Origin: Corynebacterium sp. KPL1814 | Lineage (GTDB): Bacteria; Actinomycetota; Actinomycetes; Mycobacteriales; Mycobacteriaceae | DNA: 64,000 bases | Direction of reading: 5' to 3' | Assembly (NCBI RefSeq): GCF_000478175.1 | Contig: NZ_KI515775.1 | Location: 75,797-139,796, forward strand | Shown here: piece after piece, positions 25,674 to 35,140 of the stretch | How positions within the stretch are numbered: the stretch's first letter is position 1 | Layout of the letters: every line of letters starts with the position of its first letter | Position numbers and translations under genes: made by a program | Notes under the pieces: generated by a model | Told to the model about the DNA's origin: nothing | Seen by the model: only the letters and a program-made list of their open reading frames with translations | Databases searched by the model: none

Positions 25674-26849
25674 ATGGCACCTCACCACATTAAGCGCATT
25701 AATAATTCACGTTCCCTGCCGCTGCGCCTGGCAACGGGTGGCGTATTGAGCACCCTCGCTGTAGGCGGTGTCGTGGCGATTGCTGCGCAGAAAGACCTGG
25801 TCGTAGACGTCAACGGCGACAAGGTGGAGCTGGCTACCTTTGCCAAGGACGTGGACGGCGCCCTGCAGGCCGCCGGCGTTCAGGTGGGCGAAGAGGACAT
25901 CGTCTCGCCCGCACCATCTGAGTCCGTGACCGATGGCGATGAGATCTCCGTGCGCACCGCCAAGCCAGTCGCCGTATCCATCGATGGTGAACAGCAGCAG
26001 CTTTCCACTACCGATCTCACCGTTTCTGATCTGCTCAATAACCTGCAGGGCGTAAACCCGGGAGCTGCCGTGAAGTCTGGCGAGGATGACGTGGACAAAG
26101 ATACTCAGCTAAAAGATGGCATGGATCTAGAGGTCGTTTCCCCCAAGATCATCAAGATTAACGATGGCGGCAAGAATACCTACACCAAGATTGCCGCCAA
26201 GACCGTGGGCGATGTGCTCAAGGAGCGCGGTATCAAGCTCGGTGAGGATGACCGCGTCTTCCCAGCCAAGGAAGAAAAAGTCACCGAGGGCATGTCTATC
26301 AAGGTTGAGCGGATAGACATTCAGACCGAGAATGCCACCGAGGAATTCGACGCCGAGCCGCATTTCGTGGATGACCCTGAGCTGGAAGCCGGCGCCGAAG
26401 AGGTGCGCGAGCAGGGCGAAAAGGGCAAGCGCGAAATCACCCGCAAGGTGGTTATGAAGAACGGCAAGAAGGAATCCGAAGAGGTCATCAAGGATGAGGT
26501 CGTTGTAGGGCCAAAGCCCGCGACCATCGCCCGCGGTACCAAGCAGGCGGAGCCGGAGCCGCAAGGCGGTAACTCGGGCGCGGCTGCCCCCGCCGTGGCC
26601 GATGGCTCCGTCTGGGATTCCATCGCGCAGTGCGAATCCACCGGTAACTGGTCCATCAATACCGGCAACGGTTTCTCCGGTGGCCTGCAATTCACGCCGT
26701 CCACCTGGGCTGGCTTCGGCGGCACCGAATACGCGCCTGAGGCATGGCAGGCCACCCGCGAGCAGCAAATCGCCGTGGCACAAAAGGTACAAGCCTCCCA
26801 GGGCTGGGGCGCATGGCCGGCATGTACCTCTAAGTTGGGCCTGCGTTAA
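25674..26849 (+). CDS. rpf2: Resuscitation-promoting factor Rpf2
   Basis: A 391-residue secreted muralytic enzyme. A basic start and hydrophobic helix (residues ~17-38) act as the export signal or anchor. Three DUF348-type repeats follow (each starting near [36 protein letters not shown]), then a G5-like domain (~215-285) and a Rpf lysozyme-like domain from about residue 310, with [20 protein letters not shown], including the catalytic Glu in QCES and two cysteines. It cleaves peptidoglycan during growth resumption. The ATG has GGAG 12 bases upstream. Confidence 0.93.
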   Translation: MAPHHIKRINNSRSLPLRLATGGVLSTLAVGGVVAIAAQKDLVVDVNGDKVELATFAKDVDGALQAAGVQVGEEDIVSPAPSESVTDGDEISVRTAKPVAVSIDGEQQQLSTTDLTVSDLLNNLQGVNPGAAVKSGEDDVDKDTQLKDGMDLEVVSPKIIKINDGGKNTYTKIAAKTVGDVLKERGIKLGEDDRVFPAKEEKVTEGMSIKVERIDIQTENATEEFDAEPHFVDDPELEAGAEEVREQGEKGKREITRKVVMKNGKKESEEVIKDEVVVGPKPATIARGTKQAEPEPQGGNSGAAAPAVADGSVWDSIAQCESTGNWSINTGNGFSGGLQFTPSTWAGFGGTEYAPEAWQATREQQIAVAQKVQASQGWGAWPACTSKLGLR

Positions 26850-26887
26850 AAAGCATAAAGCACCCGCAGCACCGCGCATTCTGCACC

Positions 26888-26922
26888 GCACCCCGCGTCA
26901 CCACGGCGCGGGGTGCGACTTT
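26888..26922 (+). terminator. Intrinsic terminator after rpf2
   Basis: GCACCCCGCG (26888-26897) pairs with CGCGGGGTGC (26907-26916), followed by gactttct. Confidence 0.7.
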
Positions 26923-26936
26923 CTGCATTCTTCAAC

Positions 26937-26949
26937 TAGGTTAGAGAGC
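26937..26949 (+). promoter_or_regulatory. Leaderless promoter of rsmA
   Basis: TAGGTT (26937-26942), seven bases, then ATG. Confidence 0.45.
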
Positions 26950-27813
26950 ATGACTGATTCCCCGGGCGCCGCGCTTTTAGGCCCAGTAGAAATCCGAGCT
27001 TTAGCGGAGAAACTGGATATCACGCCCACCAAGAAATTGGGGCAGAATTTCCTCCATGATCCCAATACCATTCGCCGCATCATCGCGGCCGCGGATCTGG
27101 ATCCCGCAGACCGCGTCGTGGAGGTCGGCCCCGGATTGGGGTCGCTGACCCTAGGGCTGGTGGAGATCGTTGAAGATCTCACCGCGGTGGAGATCGATCC
27201 GCGCTTGGCTGCGCAGCTGCCGGTAACGGTGGGCGAGCGCGCCGCGGACTACGCCGAGCGCCTGCGTGTGGTGGAAAAGGACGCGCTGCGCGTGACCAGC
27301 GAGGATGTAGCGGCTCCTACGGCGCTGGTGGCCAACCTGCCCTATAACGTGGCGGTGCCAGTGCTCTTGCACTTTTTGGAGACGTTTCCTTCCATCCGCC
27401 GCGTGCTCGTCATGGTGCAGCTGGAGGTGGCGCAGCGCCTCGCCGCGGAGCCCGGCAGCAAGATCTACGGCGTGCCTTCCGTGAAGGCCGGATTTTATGG
27501 CACGGTGAGCCAAGCTGGGACCATCGGCAAGAATGTCTTTTGGCCCGCGCCCAATATTGCCTCCGGCTTGGTGCGCATCGATGTCTTCGATACCCCGCCT
27601 TGGCCGGTCGACGATGCCGCGCGCGCTGCGGTATGGCCGCTTGTCGATGCCGCCTTTGCCCAACGCCGCAAGACCCTCCGCGCCGCACTATCGGGCCACT
27701 ATGGTTCCGGCGCGGCCGCCGAAGAGGCACTGCGCGCGGCCGGAATCGACCCGAAGCAGCGCGGGGAGAAGCTCGCTGTTGCAGACTTTGTACGATTGGC
27801 GGGACTACAGTGA
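26950..27813 (+). CDS. rsmA: 16S rRNA dimethyladenosine transferase RsmA (KsgA)
   Basis: A 287-residue SAM-dependent enzyme that dimethylates A1518 and A1519 of 16S rRNA. Motifs: [33 protein letters not shown] (SAM motif I), AVEIDPRL, and the catalytic NLPYNVA. The true start is the ATG with a TANNNT box at seven bases; the open frame runs upstream into rpf2 but that part is spurious. The stop overlaps the ispE start (GTGA). Confidence 0.95.
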   Translation: MTDSPGAALLGPVEIRALAEKLDITPTKKLGQNFLHDPNTIRRIIAAADLDPADRVVEVGPGLGSLTLGLVEIVEDLTAVEIDPRLAAQLPVTVGERAADYAERLRVVEKDALRVTSEDVAAPTALVANLPYNVAVPVLLHFLETFPSIRRVLVMVQLEVAQRLAAEPGSKIYGVPSVKAGFYGTVSQAGTIGKNVFWPAPNIASGLVRIDVFDTPPWPVDDAARAAVWPLVDAAFAQRRKTLRAALSGHYGSGAAAEEALRAAGIDPKQRGEKLAVADFVRLAGLQ

Positions 27814-28790
27814 GCGCACCACACGGAAGCGAGCCGATAACCTATACCGCGCATGCGCATGCCAAGGTCAACGTGCACCTTGGCGTGGCGGAGCCGCGGG
27901 AGGATGGCTTTCACGAGCTGGTCACGGTCTTTCAGTCCCTGAGCCTGCACGATACGGTAACGCTGACTGACTTAGGCAACGCCGAAGTGGATAAGCCCCG
28001 CGTGCAGTACCTCAAGGTATCCGGTCCGCACGCGGCGGGCGTGCCCGAGGATGACACGAACCTGGCTTGGACCTCGGTGGACCGCATCATGCAGCATCTG
28101 TATGTCACCCGCGGTGGCATCAAGATTCCGGAGGTGGGCCTTGAGATTCACAAGGCCATTCCCACCGCCGGCGGCATGGCGGGTGGCTCTGCGGATGCCG
28201 CGGCGGCGCTGCGGCTTGCCGAGCGCTGCTACGGCCGTTATTACGGGATTGATTCGGTAGGAGATCACATTCTGGATGCCTTGGGCGCCGCCCTTGGCTC
28301 CGACGTACCGTTTACCCTGCTGGGCGGCACGGCGCTTGGTACCGGGCGCGGGGAGCAGCTGACCTCCATGATGACCAGGGGCACCTATCACTGGGCGCTG
28401 ATCGCTTCTGACCGTGGGCTGTCGACGCCAAGCGTGTTCCGCAAGCTCGATGAATTGCGCGATGCGGGGCGGGTCACCGCGCCAGCGCTTGATACGACGG
28501 AGATTTCCCAAGCGCTAATTTCCGGCGATGCCCAGCGCGTGGCGGCGCACCTGCACAATGATCTGCAACCCGCCGCGCTATCCCTGCGCCCAGATCTCCG
28601 TAAGACCTTGGAGGCGGGCATGGACGCGGGCGCGCTCAACGGCATCGTCTCCGGCAGCGGTCCCACCTGCGCGTTCTTATGCGCTACCCGCAAAGACGCG
28701 GAGGAAGTTGCAGCACAGGTAAGCATAGAAATACCGGGCACCAAGGGCGTTGTTGCCCAGGGCCCGGCTGCGGGTGCAGAAGTGCTCTAG
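27810..28790 (+). CDS. ispE: 4-diphosphocytidyl-2-C-methyl-D-erythritol kinase
   Basis: A 326-residue GHMP kinase of the MEP isoprenoid pathway. The N-terminal [22 protein letters not shown] and the ATP loop [17 protein letters not shown] are diagnostic, with a C-terminal [10 protein letters not shown] motif. It starts with a GTG that overlaps the rsmA stop, so translation is coupled. The rsmA-ispE-ABC-F order is common in corynebacteria, here interrupted by the lipoprotein gene on the other strand. Confidence 0.94.
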   Translation: MSAPHGSEPITYTAHAHAKVNVHLGVAEPREDGFHELVTVFQSLSLHDTVTLTDLGNAEVDKPRVQYLKVSGPHAAGVPEDDTNLAWTSVDRIMQHLYVTRGGIKIPEVGLEIHKAIPTAGGMAGGSADAAAALRLAERCYGRYYGIDSVGDHILDALGAALGSDVPFTLLGGTALGTGRGEQLTSMMTRGTYHWALIASDRGLSTPSVFRKLDELRDAGRVTAPALDTTEISQALISGDAQRVAAHLHNDLQPAALSLRPDLRKTLEAGMDAGALNGIVSGSGPTCAFLCATRKDAEEVAAQVSIEIPGTKGVVAQGPAAGAEVL

Positions 28791-28841
28791 CTTGGGGCGA
28801 GTGGGGGCATCGCCAAGCACGAGCACTAGAGCGCTGGATAT

Positions 28842-30167
28842 TTAGAGCACGGCCATTTCGGTGGGCTCAAAGTCCAGCTCGTAGCGGTCGGTTTCCTTAC
28901 CGCGCAAGAGGTCGATGACGACGAGCTCCTTCTTCTGCGCGTCCGTGATGTAGGCATAGCCATTGGCGGCCTTCAGGATTGGGCCCGGCTGCTGCCACTC
29001 CTCGTTTTCCTTCCACTTGGAAATCGCGTCGATCTGCTTGGTGATTTCGCCGGAGTCTGGGTCGATGACATTGAGCTTGCCATCGGTGGTGAGCACTAGG
29101 GCCTCGCCCATCGGGCCGCGTGCCAGGGAGCGGAACCAGTAGGAGCCGTCCAAGTCCACCTTCTTGGCGGAGTAGTCCTCGGTATTGATCAGCGTCACGG
29201 AGGTGGGGTGCTCGGACTCGGCGTCCTTGTCGGTCTTATTATCGGCCAGGATGACGTTCGATTCCTCAGAACCCGCGGCGTTTCCGGAGCGCTGGTAGCC
29301 ATCGGCACCGGCATAGCCGGAGACGTCTACCTTGTGGAACTTGGATCCGTCAAAGACTACGGGGCCGTCTTCGCAGCCAAAGAAGAGCTTTCCATTTCCA
29401 GCGGCTGCTTCGCCGCGGACGCCGGGGCACTTGGTGGTCTCATCCAAGACCTTGCCGTCCTTGTCCAGGTGCTGGATGGTGTGGCGCTCGTCCTCGGTGC
29501 CCTTGGTGATGACCACGGAGCCATCCTCAAGCGGGACGGCCACGCCGTGGTGCCCCTTGCCCGTCTTGACGGTGTTAACGGGCTTGGCGTCCTTGGATCC
29601 GATGTCCTCGGTCTTATAAATCTTGGCTACGCCATCCCCATCAGAAAATAGGGCGGTAAAACCATCGTGGTGGACCACGTGGCCAGCGTGGGGCGCCTTA
29701 ATCTTGTCATCGCCTAGCTCTGGATCTGCGGTGTAGTAGTGATTGTGGTCGCCGTGAGCCATGGTGATGCGGCCGGTGTCGTAGGTGAGGAAGTTATCGC
29801 CCTTGGTCACCATGACGTGGCGGTCATCGCCGGCGTCATTGAGGCGGAGGAAGGCATTCATCTCCTCTTTATCGAGGACGTCTCCGGATTTGGCATCGTA
29901 GGTGGTCAGGCCATCGGCGTGGGAGAAGACGATGCGCGTGGGAAGCTGGGCTACCTCGGTCTGTCCTTCTTCGGCTTCCATGCCGTCGTGGGAGTGGCCC
30001 TCGTGATCATGATCGTGGTCATGTTCGTGTTCGTGTTCGTGGCTTTCCGCGGTGGTGGCTTCGTTGGTGTTTTGGGCGTCGGTGTCTTCTTCAGGCGCCG
30101 AGCAGGAAGCGATGGTGAGAGCTGAGGCAGAGAGGATAGTGCAGAGGGTAAGTGTGTGCTTCTTCAT
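28842..30167 (-). CDS. aztD: His-rich lipoprotein, AztD-like zinc metallochaperone
   Basis: A 441-residue extracellular protein. A signal peptide ends in the lipobox TIASC with Cys22 as the lipidated residue. Residues 43-60 hold nine histidines alternating with Asp/Glu (HEHEHEHDHDHDHEGHSH), a typical zinc-acquisition loop. The remainder forms repeated strand blocks (IVFSHADGLTTYDAKSGD, DNFLTYDTGRITM) consistent with a beta-propeller as in AztD, which passes zinc to the ABC binding protein AztC. No aztABC genes adjoin. The ATG was chosen for the signal peptide; TACTCT lies eight bases upstream and a palindrome just beyond. Confidence 0.8.
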   Translation of the reverse strand: MKKHTLTLCTILSASALTIASCSAPEEDTDAQNTNEATTAESHEHEHEHDHDHDHEGHSHDGMEAEEGQTEVAQLPTRIVFSHADGLTTYDAKSGDVLDKEEMNAFLRLNDAGDDRHVMVTKGDNFLTYDTGRITMAHGDHNHYYTADPELGDDKIKAPHAGHVVHHDGFTALFSDGDGVAKIYKTEDIGSKDAKPVNTVKTGKGHHGVAVPLEDGSVVITKGTEDERHTIQHLDKDGKVLDETTKCPGVRGEAAAGNGKLFFGCEDGPVVFDGSKFHKVDVSGYAGADGYQRSGNAAGSEESNVILADNKTDKDAESEHPTSVTLINTEDYSAKKVDLDGSYWFRSLARGPMGEALVLTTDGKLNVIDPDSGEITKQIDAISKWKENEEWQQPGPILKAANGYAYITDAQKKELVVIDLLRGKETDRYELDFEPTEMAVL

Positions 30168-30175
30168 ACACACGC

Positions 30176-30204
30176 AGAGTATTGCAAGTGAAATTCGGTA
30201 GCAA
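30176..30204 (-). promoter_or_regulatory. aztD promoter with candidate operator
   Basis: Minus-strand TACTCT (30176-30181) lies eight bases before the ATG. Directly upstream, at 30182-30204, a 23-bp imperfect palindrome begins TTGC and ends GCAA with further matching bases on each arm. This placement covers the -35 zone, as for a metal-responsive repressor such as Zur. Confidence 0.4.
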
Positions 30205-30258
30205 CATGTTTGGGGATGCGGGGGTGACGGTAGGGAGGTATTAAGATGAGTTCCTGTT

Positions 30259-32067
30259 ATGGCAAACCTGATTAACCTCGAGCAAGTCACCAAGTCCTAT
30301 GGCTTAAAAACTCTCCTTGATGGGGTATCCCTCGGCGTACAAACCGGGGATCGCATCGGCATCGTGGGCGTTAACGGCGGCGGCAAGACCACCCTGCTGG
30401 AAGTGCTCACCGGCATCGAGCCGCCGGATTCCGGCCGCGTATCCCACACTTCGGAGCTGCGCATGGCTGTGGTGACGCAGCGATTTGATCTGCCCGAAGA
30501 GCTCACCATCGCTCAGGCGATCATTGAACCCCTCGAGCTCGAGACCTATGAATGGGCTTCCAATGCCAAGGTGCGCGACGTGCTCGGCGGCCTTGGCATC
30601 GTGGACCTGGGGCTGGATACTCCCGTGGGCTCCCTGTCCGGCGGCGAGCGCCGCCGCGTCAACCTTGCCGCCGCGCTGGTGCAGGATTTAGACCTCGTGG
30701 TGCTCGATGAGCCCACGAACCACCTTGACGTGGAAGGCGTGCAGTGGCTGGCGGATCACCTGCTCAAGCGCAACCTCGCCGTCATCGTAGTCACCCACGA
30801 TCGTTGGTTCCTCGATACCATCGCCACTTGGACGTGGGAGGTTCACGACGGCACCGTCGATGCGTACGAGGGCGGGTACAACGACTGGACCTTCGCCCGC
30901 GCCGAGCGCGCCCGCCAGGCCGATGCGATGGAGCAGCGCCGCAAAAACCTGGCCCGCAAGGAATTGGCGTGGCTGCGCCGCGGGGCACCGGCGCGTACCT
31001 CGAAACCGCGCTACCGGATTGAAGCCGCGGAAGCGCTTATTTCTAATGTCCCCGAGCCGCGCAACAAGGTTGAGCTCATGTCCTTTTCCAAGCAGCGCCA
31101 GGGCCGCGTGGTCATCGAGCTAGAAGATGCCACGATTAAGTCCCCGGATGGCCGCACCTTGGTCGATCACCTCACCTGGCGCCTGGCTCCGGGCGAGCGC
31201 ATCGGTCTCGTCGGTGTGAATGGGTCTGGAAAGACCACGCTGCTGCGAACGCTCGCCGGCGAATACGAGCTCGCAGCCGGAAAGCGCATCGAGGGCCAAA
31301 CTGTGCGCTTGGGTTGGCTGCGCCAGGAACTCGATGACTTGGATCCGCAACGCCGGCTTCTCGATGCCGTCGAGGACGTTGCCACCTACGTGCAGCTAGG
31401 CAAGAAGGAACTCAGCGCCTCCCAGCTGGCCGAGCGCCTTGGCTTTTCAGCCAAGCGCCAGCGCACCCCGGTCGGTGACCTCTCCGGTGGCGAGCGCCGC
31501 CGCCTCCAGCTCACCCGCGTGCTCATGGCAGAACCCAATGTTTTGCTGCTAGACGAGCCCACCAACGACCTGGACATCGATACGCTCCAGGAATTGGAAT
31601 CTCTACTCGATTCTTGGCCGGGTACCCTGGTGGTCATTTCGCACGATCGCTACCTCATCGAGCGGATTGCGGATAATACGTACGCGCTCTTTGGCGATGG
31701 CAACCTGACGAACCTTCCCGGCGGCATCGACGAGTATCTGCGCAAACGCGAAGAAATCGAGGCTGGCAAGAACACTGGGGTTATAAACCTGGGAGAAAAG
31801 AAGTCGGAGGCGCCGGCATCGAAGCCGGAGAAAAAGCTTTCTTCCCAGCAAGAGCGCGAAATCACCAAGAAGATGAATGCCCTCGAGCGGAAGATGCAGA
31901 AGCTGGAAAAAACTGCTACGCAGATCAATGAGAAATTGGCTGCGGCGGCAGAAGAAGTTGATACCGAAGCGATGACTCGCCTCGATACGGAATTAAAGGA
32001 CAACCGCAGCGCCTATGAGGATTTGGAGATGGAATGGCTGGAGTTAGGGGAGAAGCTCGAGCAGTAG
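30259..32067 (+). CDS. ABC-F family ATPase (Uup/EttA type)
   Basis: A 602-residue soluble protein with two ABC domains and no membrane part. Walker A motifs are GVNGGGKTT (N-domain) and GVNGSGKTT (C-domain), signatures LSGGERRR in both, Walker B VVLDEPTNHLD and LLLDEPTNDLD. The C-terminal ~80 residues form a charged coiled coil as in Uup. ABC-F proteins act on ribosomes and influence elongation or drug tolerance. TAAGAT lies 11 bases before the ATG, so the leader would be only about five bases. Confidence 0.92.
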   Translation: MANLINLEQVTKSYGLKTLLDGVSLGVQTGDRIGIVGVNGGGKTTLLEVLTGIEPPDSGRVSHTSELRMAVVTQRFDLPEELTIAQAIIEPLELETYEWASNAKVRDVLGGLGIVDLGLDTPVGSLSGGERRRVNLAAALVQDLDLVVLDEPTNHLDVEGVQWLADHLLKRNLAVIVVTHDRWFLDTIATWTWEVHDGTVDAYEGGYNDWTFARAERARQADAMEQRRKNLARKELAWLRRGAPARTSKPRYRIEAAEALISNVPEPRNKVELMSFSKQRQGRVVIELEDATIKSPDGRTLVDHLTWRLAPGERIGLVGVNGSGKTTLLRTLAGEYELAAGKRIEGQTVRLGWLRQELDDLDPQRRLLDAVEDVATYVQLGKKELSASQLAERLGFSAKRQRTPVGDLSGGERRRLQLTRVLMAEPNVLLLDEPTNDLDIDTLQELESLLDSWPGTLVVISHDRYLIERIADNTYALFGDGNLTNLPGGIDEYLRKREEIEAGKNTGVINLGEKKSEAPASKPEKKLSSQQEREITKKMNALERKMQKLEKTATQINEKLAAAAEEVDTEAMTRLDTELKDNRSAYEDLEMEWLELGEKLEQ

Positions 32068-33767
32068 AAGCGCGCATCGCCGATATTGTCCGCCACCTCG
32101 ATCCGTGGGGCATTATCGGCGCCGCCGTTCTGTCTACCTTGGGCCTTACTCCTTCCATTTTGCCGCGCGATTGGCCCTATCAAGGCCTGGTCTCAGGCCT
32201 TGCCGCCGGGCTTGGCTACGTGGTGGGCATCGGCGTGAAGCTGGTGTGGTACCGCTTCGTGGTCAGCAAATGGGAGGATAAGTATCCCTGGCTTGCTGCC
32301 TCCGCATGGGAACCAAAGCGCTACCGGCTACTCGCGCGCATCGCCACAGGCGCGTTCATCGCGTGGATGGTCGGTTTCGTCATTATCGCCGTCCGGTGGC
32401 AGCACCAGCTCGCACGCGTATATTCCGCACCCGCGCCGTCCATGTCGAGCTACCTGCTGGTGGTGCCTTTGGCCTTGGCGGTATTTACCGCCTTTCTGCT
32501 CATTCTGCGCTCCATTATCTTTCTGGTGCGCTGGTTAGCGCGCCGCTTCCCGCAGCGATTCCGCTCCACATACCGCCGCCTTGGGGCAGTGCTCATCGTT
32601 GCGGTCATTGTTATCTACACCGTTGAAAACATCATTCCCGGCGCCATCGTGGGCTTGGGCGATAGGGTATTTACCGCCCAGAACGCAGACCCCGATCCGG
32701 ACGCTCAGCGCCCCACGCTCAGCGAGCGCTCCGGATCGCCTACTTCCGATGTCGACTGGAACGGCGTGGGCCTGCAAGGCTCCCGGTTCCTTAGCTCCGG
32801 CGCGCATAAGGCCGAGCTAGAGCAGGTGACAGGAAAACCCGCCAAAGAACCCATCCGCGCCTACGCCGGCTTGGGCAACCGCGACTCCAATGAAGGGCGG
32901 GCGCAGTTGCTTATCGATGAACTCGAGCGCACCCACGCCCAAGACCGCAAGGCCCTCTTGTTGACCATGACCACCGGCACCGGCTGGGTATCGTCCTATT
33001 CCGCGCAAGCTTTTGAGTTGCTCTATGGCGGGGATACCGCCATTGCCGCGGCGCAGTATTCCGCCATGCCGTCCGTTTTCCACTTCCTTGGCGGAGGCGG
33101 CCAAGTAGAGCGCGCCGGGGAAGAGTTCATCAACCCCATCGTGGACTGGTGGAATTCGCTGCCAGAAGATGATCGGCCCAAGCTCTACCTCTACGGCGAG
33201 TCTTTAGGTACAACCGGCATCGAGGCCGCCTTTTCTGGCGTGCGCGATATCGCCAATTCCGTCGATGGCATCTTATTAACAGGCCCGCCGCACTTTAACC
33301 GGTTGCGCTCGCAGTTTGTGGAGCGCCGCGATCCCGGGTCCACGGAAATCTCGCCGGTCTACGCTGGCGGGCTCGTGGTCCGCTTTGCCAACGAGGTGGA
33401 CCAAGTCCGCCGCTGGGGACGCGTTCCGGAAGAGGAGTGGGGTAGGACCCGCATGCTGTATATTCAGCATCCTTCCGATCCTGTGAGCTGGTGGTCGCCC
33501 GAATTGGCCTTCAAAGAGCCGGATTGGATGAAAGAAGATACCCCCTATTCCCGTGAACGAGTGATGCAGTGGATGCCCATTATTACCTACCTGCAAGTTG
33601 CCGCGGATCTACCCGGAGCCAAGGATGTTCCCGATGGTGTGGGCCATAATTACGGAAACTCTGTCCTCGATGGCTTCGCGGCCATCGCCGGGCCCGACGT
33701 TGCCCGGTCCATTGATTCGGAAGAGCTGCAGCGGCAATTCGATGAACTCGATGTAGGTATTTATTAG
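32034..33767 (+). CDS. Membrane-anchored alpha/beta-hydrolase family protein
   Basis: A 577-residue protein that overlaps the ABC-F gene by 34 bases. The first ~215 residues contain about four to five membrane helices (GIIGAAVLSTLGLTPSILP, ATGAFIAWMVGFVIIAVRW, LLVVPLALAVFTAFLLIL, LIVAVIVIYTVENIIPGAI). The C-terminal part is an alpha/beta-hydrolase-like domain with the nucleophile elbow GESLG at Ser390 and a late His in GVGHNYG. It matches the actinobacterial alpha/beta-hydrolase group with an N-terminal membrane region; the substrate is not known. The ATG follows GGAGATGGA. Confidence 0.8.
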   Translation: MAGVRGEARAVEARIADIVRHLDPWGIIGAAVLSTLGLTPSILPRDWPYQGLVSGLAAGLGYVVGIGVKLVWYRFVVSKWEDKYPWLAASAWEPKRYRLLARIATGAFIAWMVGFVIIAVRWQHQLARVYSAPAPSMSSYLLVVPLALAVFTAFLLILRSIIFLVRWLARRFPQRFRSTYRRLGAVLIVAVIVIYTVENIIPGAIVGLGDRVFTAQNADPDPDAQRPTLSERSGSPTSDVDWNGVGLQGSRFLSSGAHKAELEQVTGKPAKEPIRAYAGLGNRDSNEGRAQLLIDELERTHAQDRKALLLTMTTGTGWVSSYSAQAFELLYGGDTAIAAAQYSAMPSVFHFLGGGGQVERAGEEFINPIVDWWNSLPEDDRPKLYLYGESLGTTGIEAAFSGVRDIANSVDGILLTGPPHFNRLRSQFVERRDPGSTEISPVYAGGLVVRFANEVDQVRRWGRVPEEEWGRTRMLYIQHPSDPVSWWSPELAFKEPDWMKEDTPYSRERVMQWMPIITYLQVAADLPGAKDVPDGVGHNYGNSVLDGFAAIAGPDVARSIDSEELQRQFDELDVGIY

Positions 33768-33903
33768 TCTTCTTGGGACTTCTTAACTCCGCGAGGTAAC
33801 CTAGAGCACACAGAGCGCCGTTTGTATAACAAAGCCATATCGAAGTGGGGCGGAACCGGCGATATGCTTTCGCCCTCTGAAAAGTTATGACAAGCTGAAA
33901 ATC

Positions 33904-34482
33904 ATGAAGCCGATTCGAAGCGCCACCGCAGCAGTCCTGACCACCGTACTCGCCCTGTCTGGTACCACGGCAGTGGCTTCTGCGGAGCTTACCGCGGCCC
34001 CGCAGGTTCAGCAGGTTTCCACCCTTGCTGAAAAGTACAACGTTACTTTGCCCAGCTTTCTAAAGGCCGCACCTGAAGCTGAATCGGAAGTAGCAGCGGA
34101 AGAAGCGCCTACGGCTGAAGCCGCTCCGGAGCCACAGGCCTTCGAGGCCCCGCAGGTTGCCGCTGACTTGCAGGTAGCCACCGCCGATCACCTAGCCCAG
34201 GCTGGTCACCACCCAGATGAGACCGCAACCGCTATCGCACAGGAATGGGCAAACCAGGGTGCAGGCGGTGAGCTTACGTACTACGGCGACGTGGCAAGCG
34301 GCGTGACCCACATCGATGAGGGGCAAGGCAACGTCTACCGTCTGTCTGAAGAACAAGCCCAGGAGCGCCTCAACTGGTTCAACCGGGGCCTCGAGGTAAC
34401 GCCTGGACCCGAGTACGGTTATGGCGTCGCTACAGCCTTTGACGGCGAGTTCATCTATATCGCGGAATACTTCCTCAACTAG
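33904..34482 (+). CDS. Secreted hypothetical protein with CAP-like C-terminus
   Basis: A 192-residue protein with a Sec signal peptide (cleavage likely after AVASA, residue ~27), then an Ala/Glu/Pro-rich linker (~55-90) and a C-terminal module of ~90 residues. The end, YGYGVATAFDGEFIYIAEYF, resembles the last strands of CAP/SCP domains (G-x-G-V-A ... V-x-x-F), but the histidines of the CAP site are not evident, so it may be a degenerate or unrelated fold. TATGAC 12 bases before the ATG is the likely -10. No function assigned. Confidence 0.65.
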   Translation: MKPIRSATAAVLTTVLALSGTTAVASAELTAAPQVQQVSTLAEKYNVTLPSFLKAAPEAESEVAAEEAPTAEAAPEPQAFEAPQVAADLQVATADHLAQAGHHPDETATAIAQEWANQGAGGELTYYGDVASGVTHIDEGQGNVYRLSEEQAQERLNWFNRGLEVTPGPEYGYGVATAFDGEFIYIAEYFLN

Positions 34483-34567
34483 TTCTTTTCCCACGAAATC
34501 TGCCCCCGATTCTCCTGATGTCCGTGCGCATGGCAGAGCAGTCATGACGCAGTGGGAACAACATTGG

Positions 34568-34580
34568 TAGAATCGGGGGC
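34568..34580 (+). promoter_or_regulatory. Leaderless promoter of the ABM-domain gene
   Basis: TAGAAT (34568-34573), seven bases (CGGGGGC), then ATG. Confidence 0.55.
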
Positions 34581-34904
34581 ATGATTTTGATTAACGTACA
34601 GTTCCACGTAAAGCCTGAGTACGCCGATACTTTCCTTGACGAGATCAACTGGTACACCGAGGCTTGCAACGCCGAGCCGGGTTGCATCGACTTCAAGTGG
34701 TACCGCGATCCGGAAGATTCTCAGCGCTTCCTGCTGCTCGAATCCTACGCAGATGGCAAGGACGTAGAGCACGTTCAGGGCGAGCACTTCAAGCGCGCCT
34801 GCGACGAATTCCCCAAGTACCTCGTAGAAACCCCTGACATCATCAATGTCCACATCGATGGCCGCACCGGTTGGGACAAGATGGGCGAGTTCGCCGTCGA
34901 TTAA
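34581..34904 (+). CDS. Antibiotic-biosynthesis-monooxygenase (ABM) domain protein, putative quinol monooxygenase
   Basis: A 107-residue dimeric alpha-beta barrel protein. The pattern MILINVQFHVKPEYADTFLD, then ACNAEPGCIDFKWYRDPED, then RFLLLESYADG is that of the YgiN/ABM family, small cofactor-free oxygenases acting on quinol-like compounds or heme-like ligands. The gene stands alone between the secreted protein gene and a strong terminator. Substrate cannot be derived from sequence. Confidence 0.82.
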   Translation: MILINVQFHVKPEYADTFLDEINWYTEACNAEPGCIDFKWYRDPEDSQRFLLLESYADGKDVEHVQGEHFKRACDEFPKYLVETPDIINVHIDGRTGWDKMGEFAVD

Positions 34905-34922
34905 TCTCGCTGCCTAGTACTA

Positions 34923-34960
34923 AAGCCCGCACTCAGGTGAATCATGAGTGCGGGCTTCAT
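34923..34960 (+). terminator. Intrinsic terminator after the ABM gene
   Basis: Perfect 13-bp arms AAGCCCGCACTCA (34923-34935) and TGAGTGCGGGCTT (34945-34957), followed by catttat. Confidence 0.88.
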
Positions 34961-34993
34961 TTATGCCTTCACCTACGACTCAGAACGTATAAC

Positions 34994-35064
34994 CCCGCCC
35001 TTCGCGCTCACTGGCGGGGACCCCGCCAGTGAGATCGGACCGCCCCGTGAGCGCGAAGGGCGGG
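34994..35064. repeat. Nested palindromic element
   Basis: Outer arms of 18 bp (34994-35011 and 35047-35064) are exact reverse complements. Within, CTCACTGGCGGGG (35007-35019) and CCCCGCCAGTGAG (35021-35033) form a second perfect palindrome that competes with the outer stem. It may be a REP-like or MITE-like intergenic element or a second terminator for oafA. Confidence 0.6.
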
Positions 35065-35140
35065 CTGCAACTGAGGCCGGGTCTGGCGCGGGGCAGGAGG
35101 CCGGCCAGGTTGGGTTAGCTACCTACCGCCGCGCTCTCCG

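Noticed and set aside
28783..28826. Bulged stem at the end of ispE (GTGCTC, CTTGG with CCAAG, GAGCAC)
   Set aside because: It has a large loop, no T-run and lies partly in coding sequence, so it was not called a terminator.
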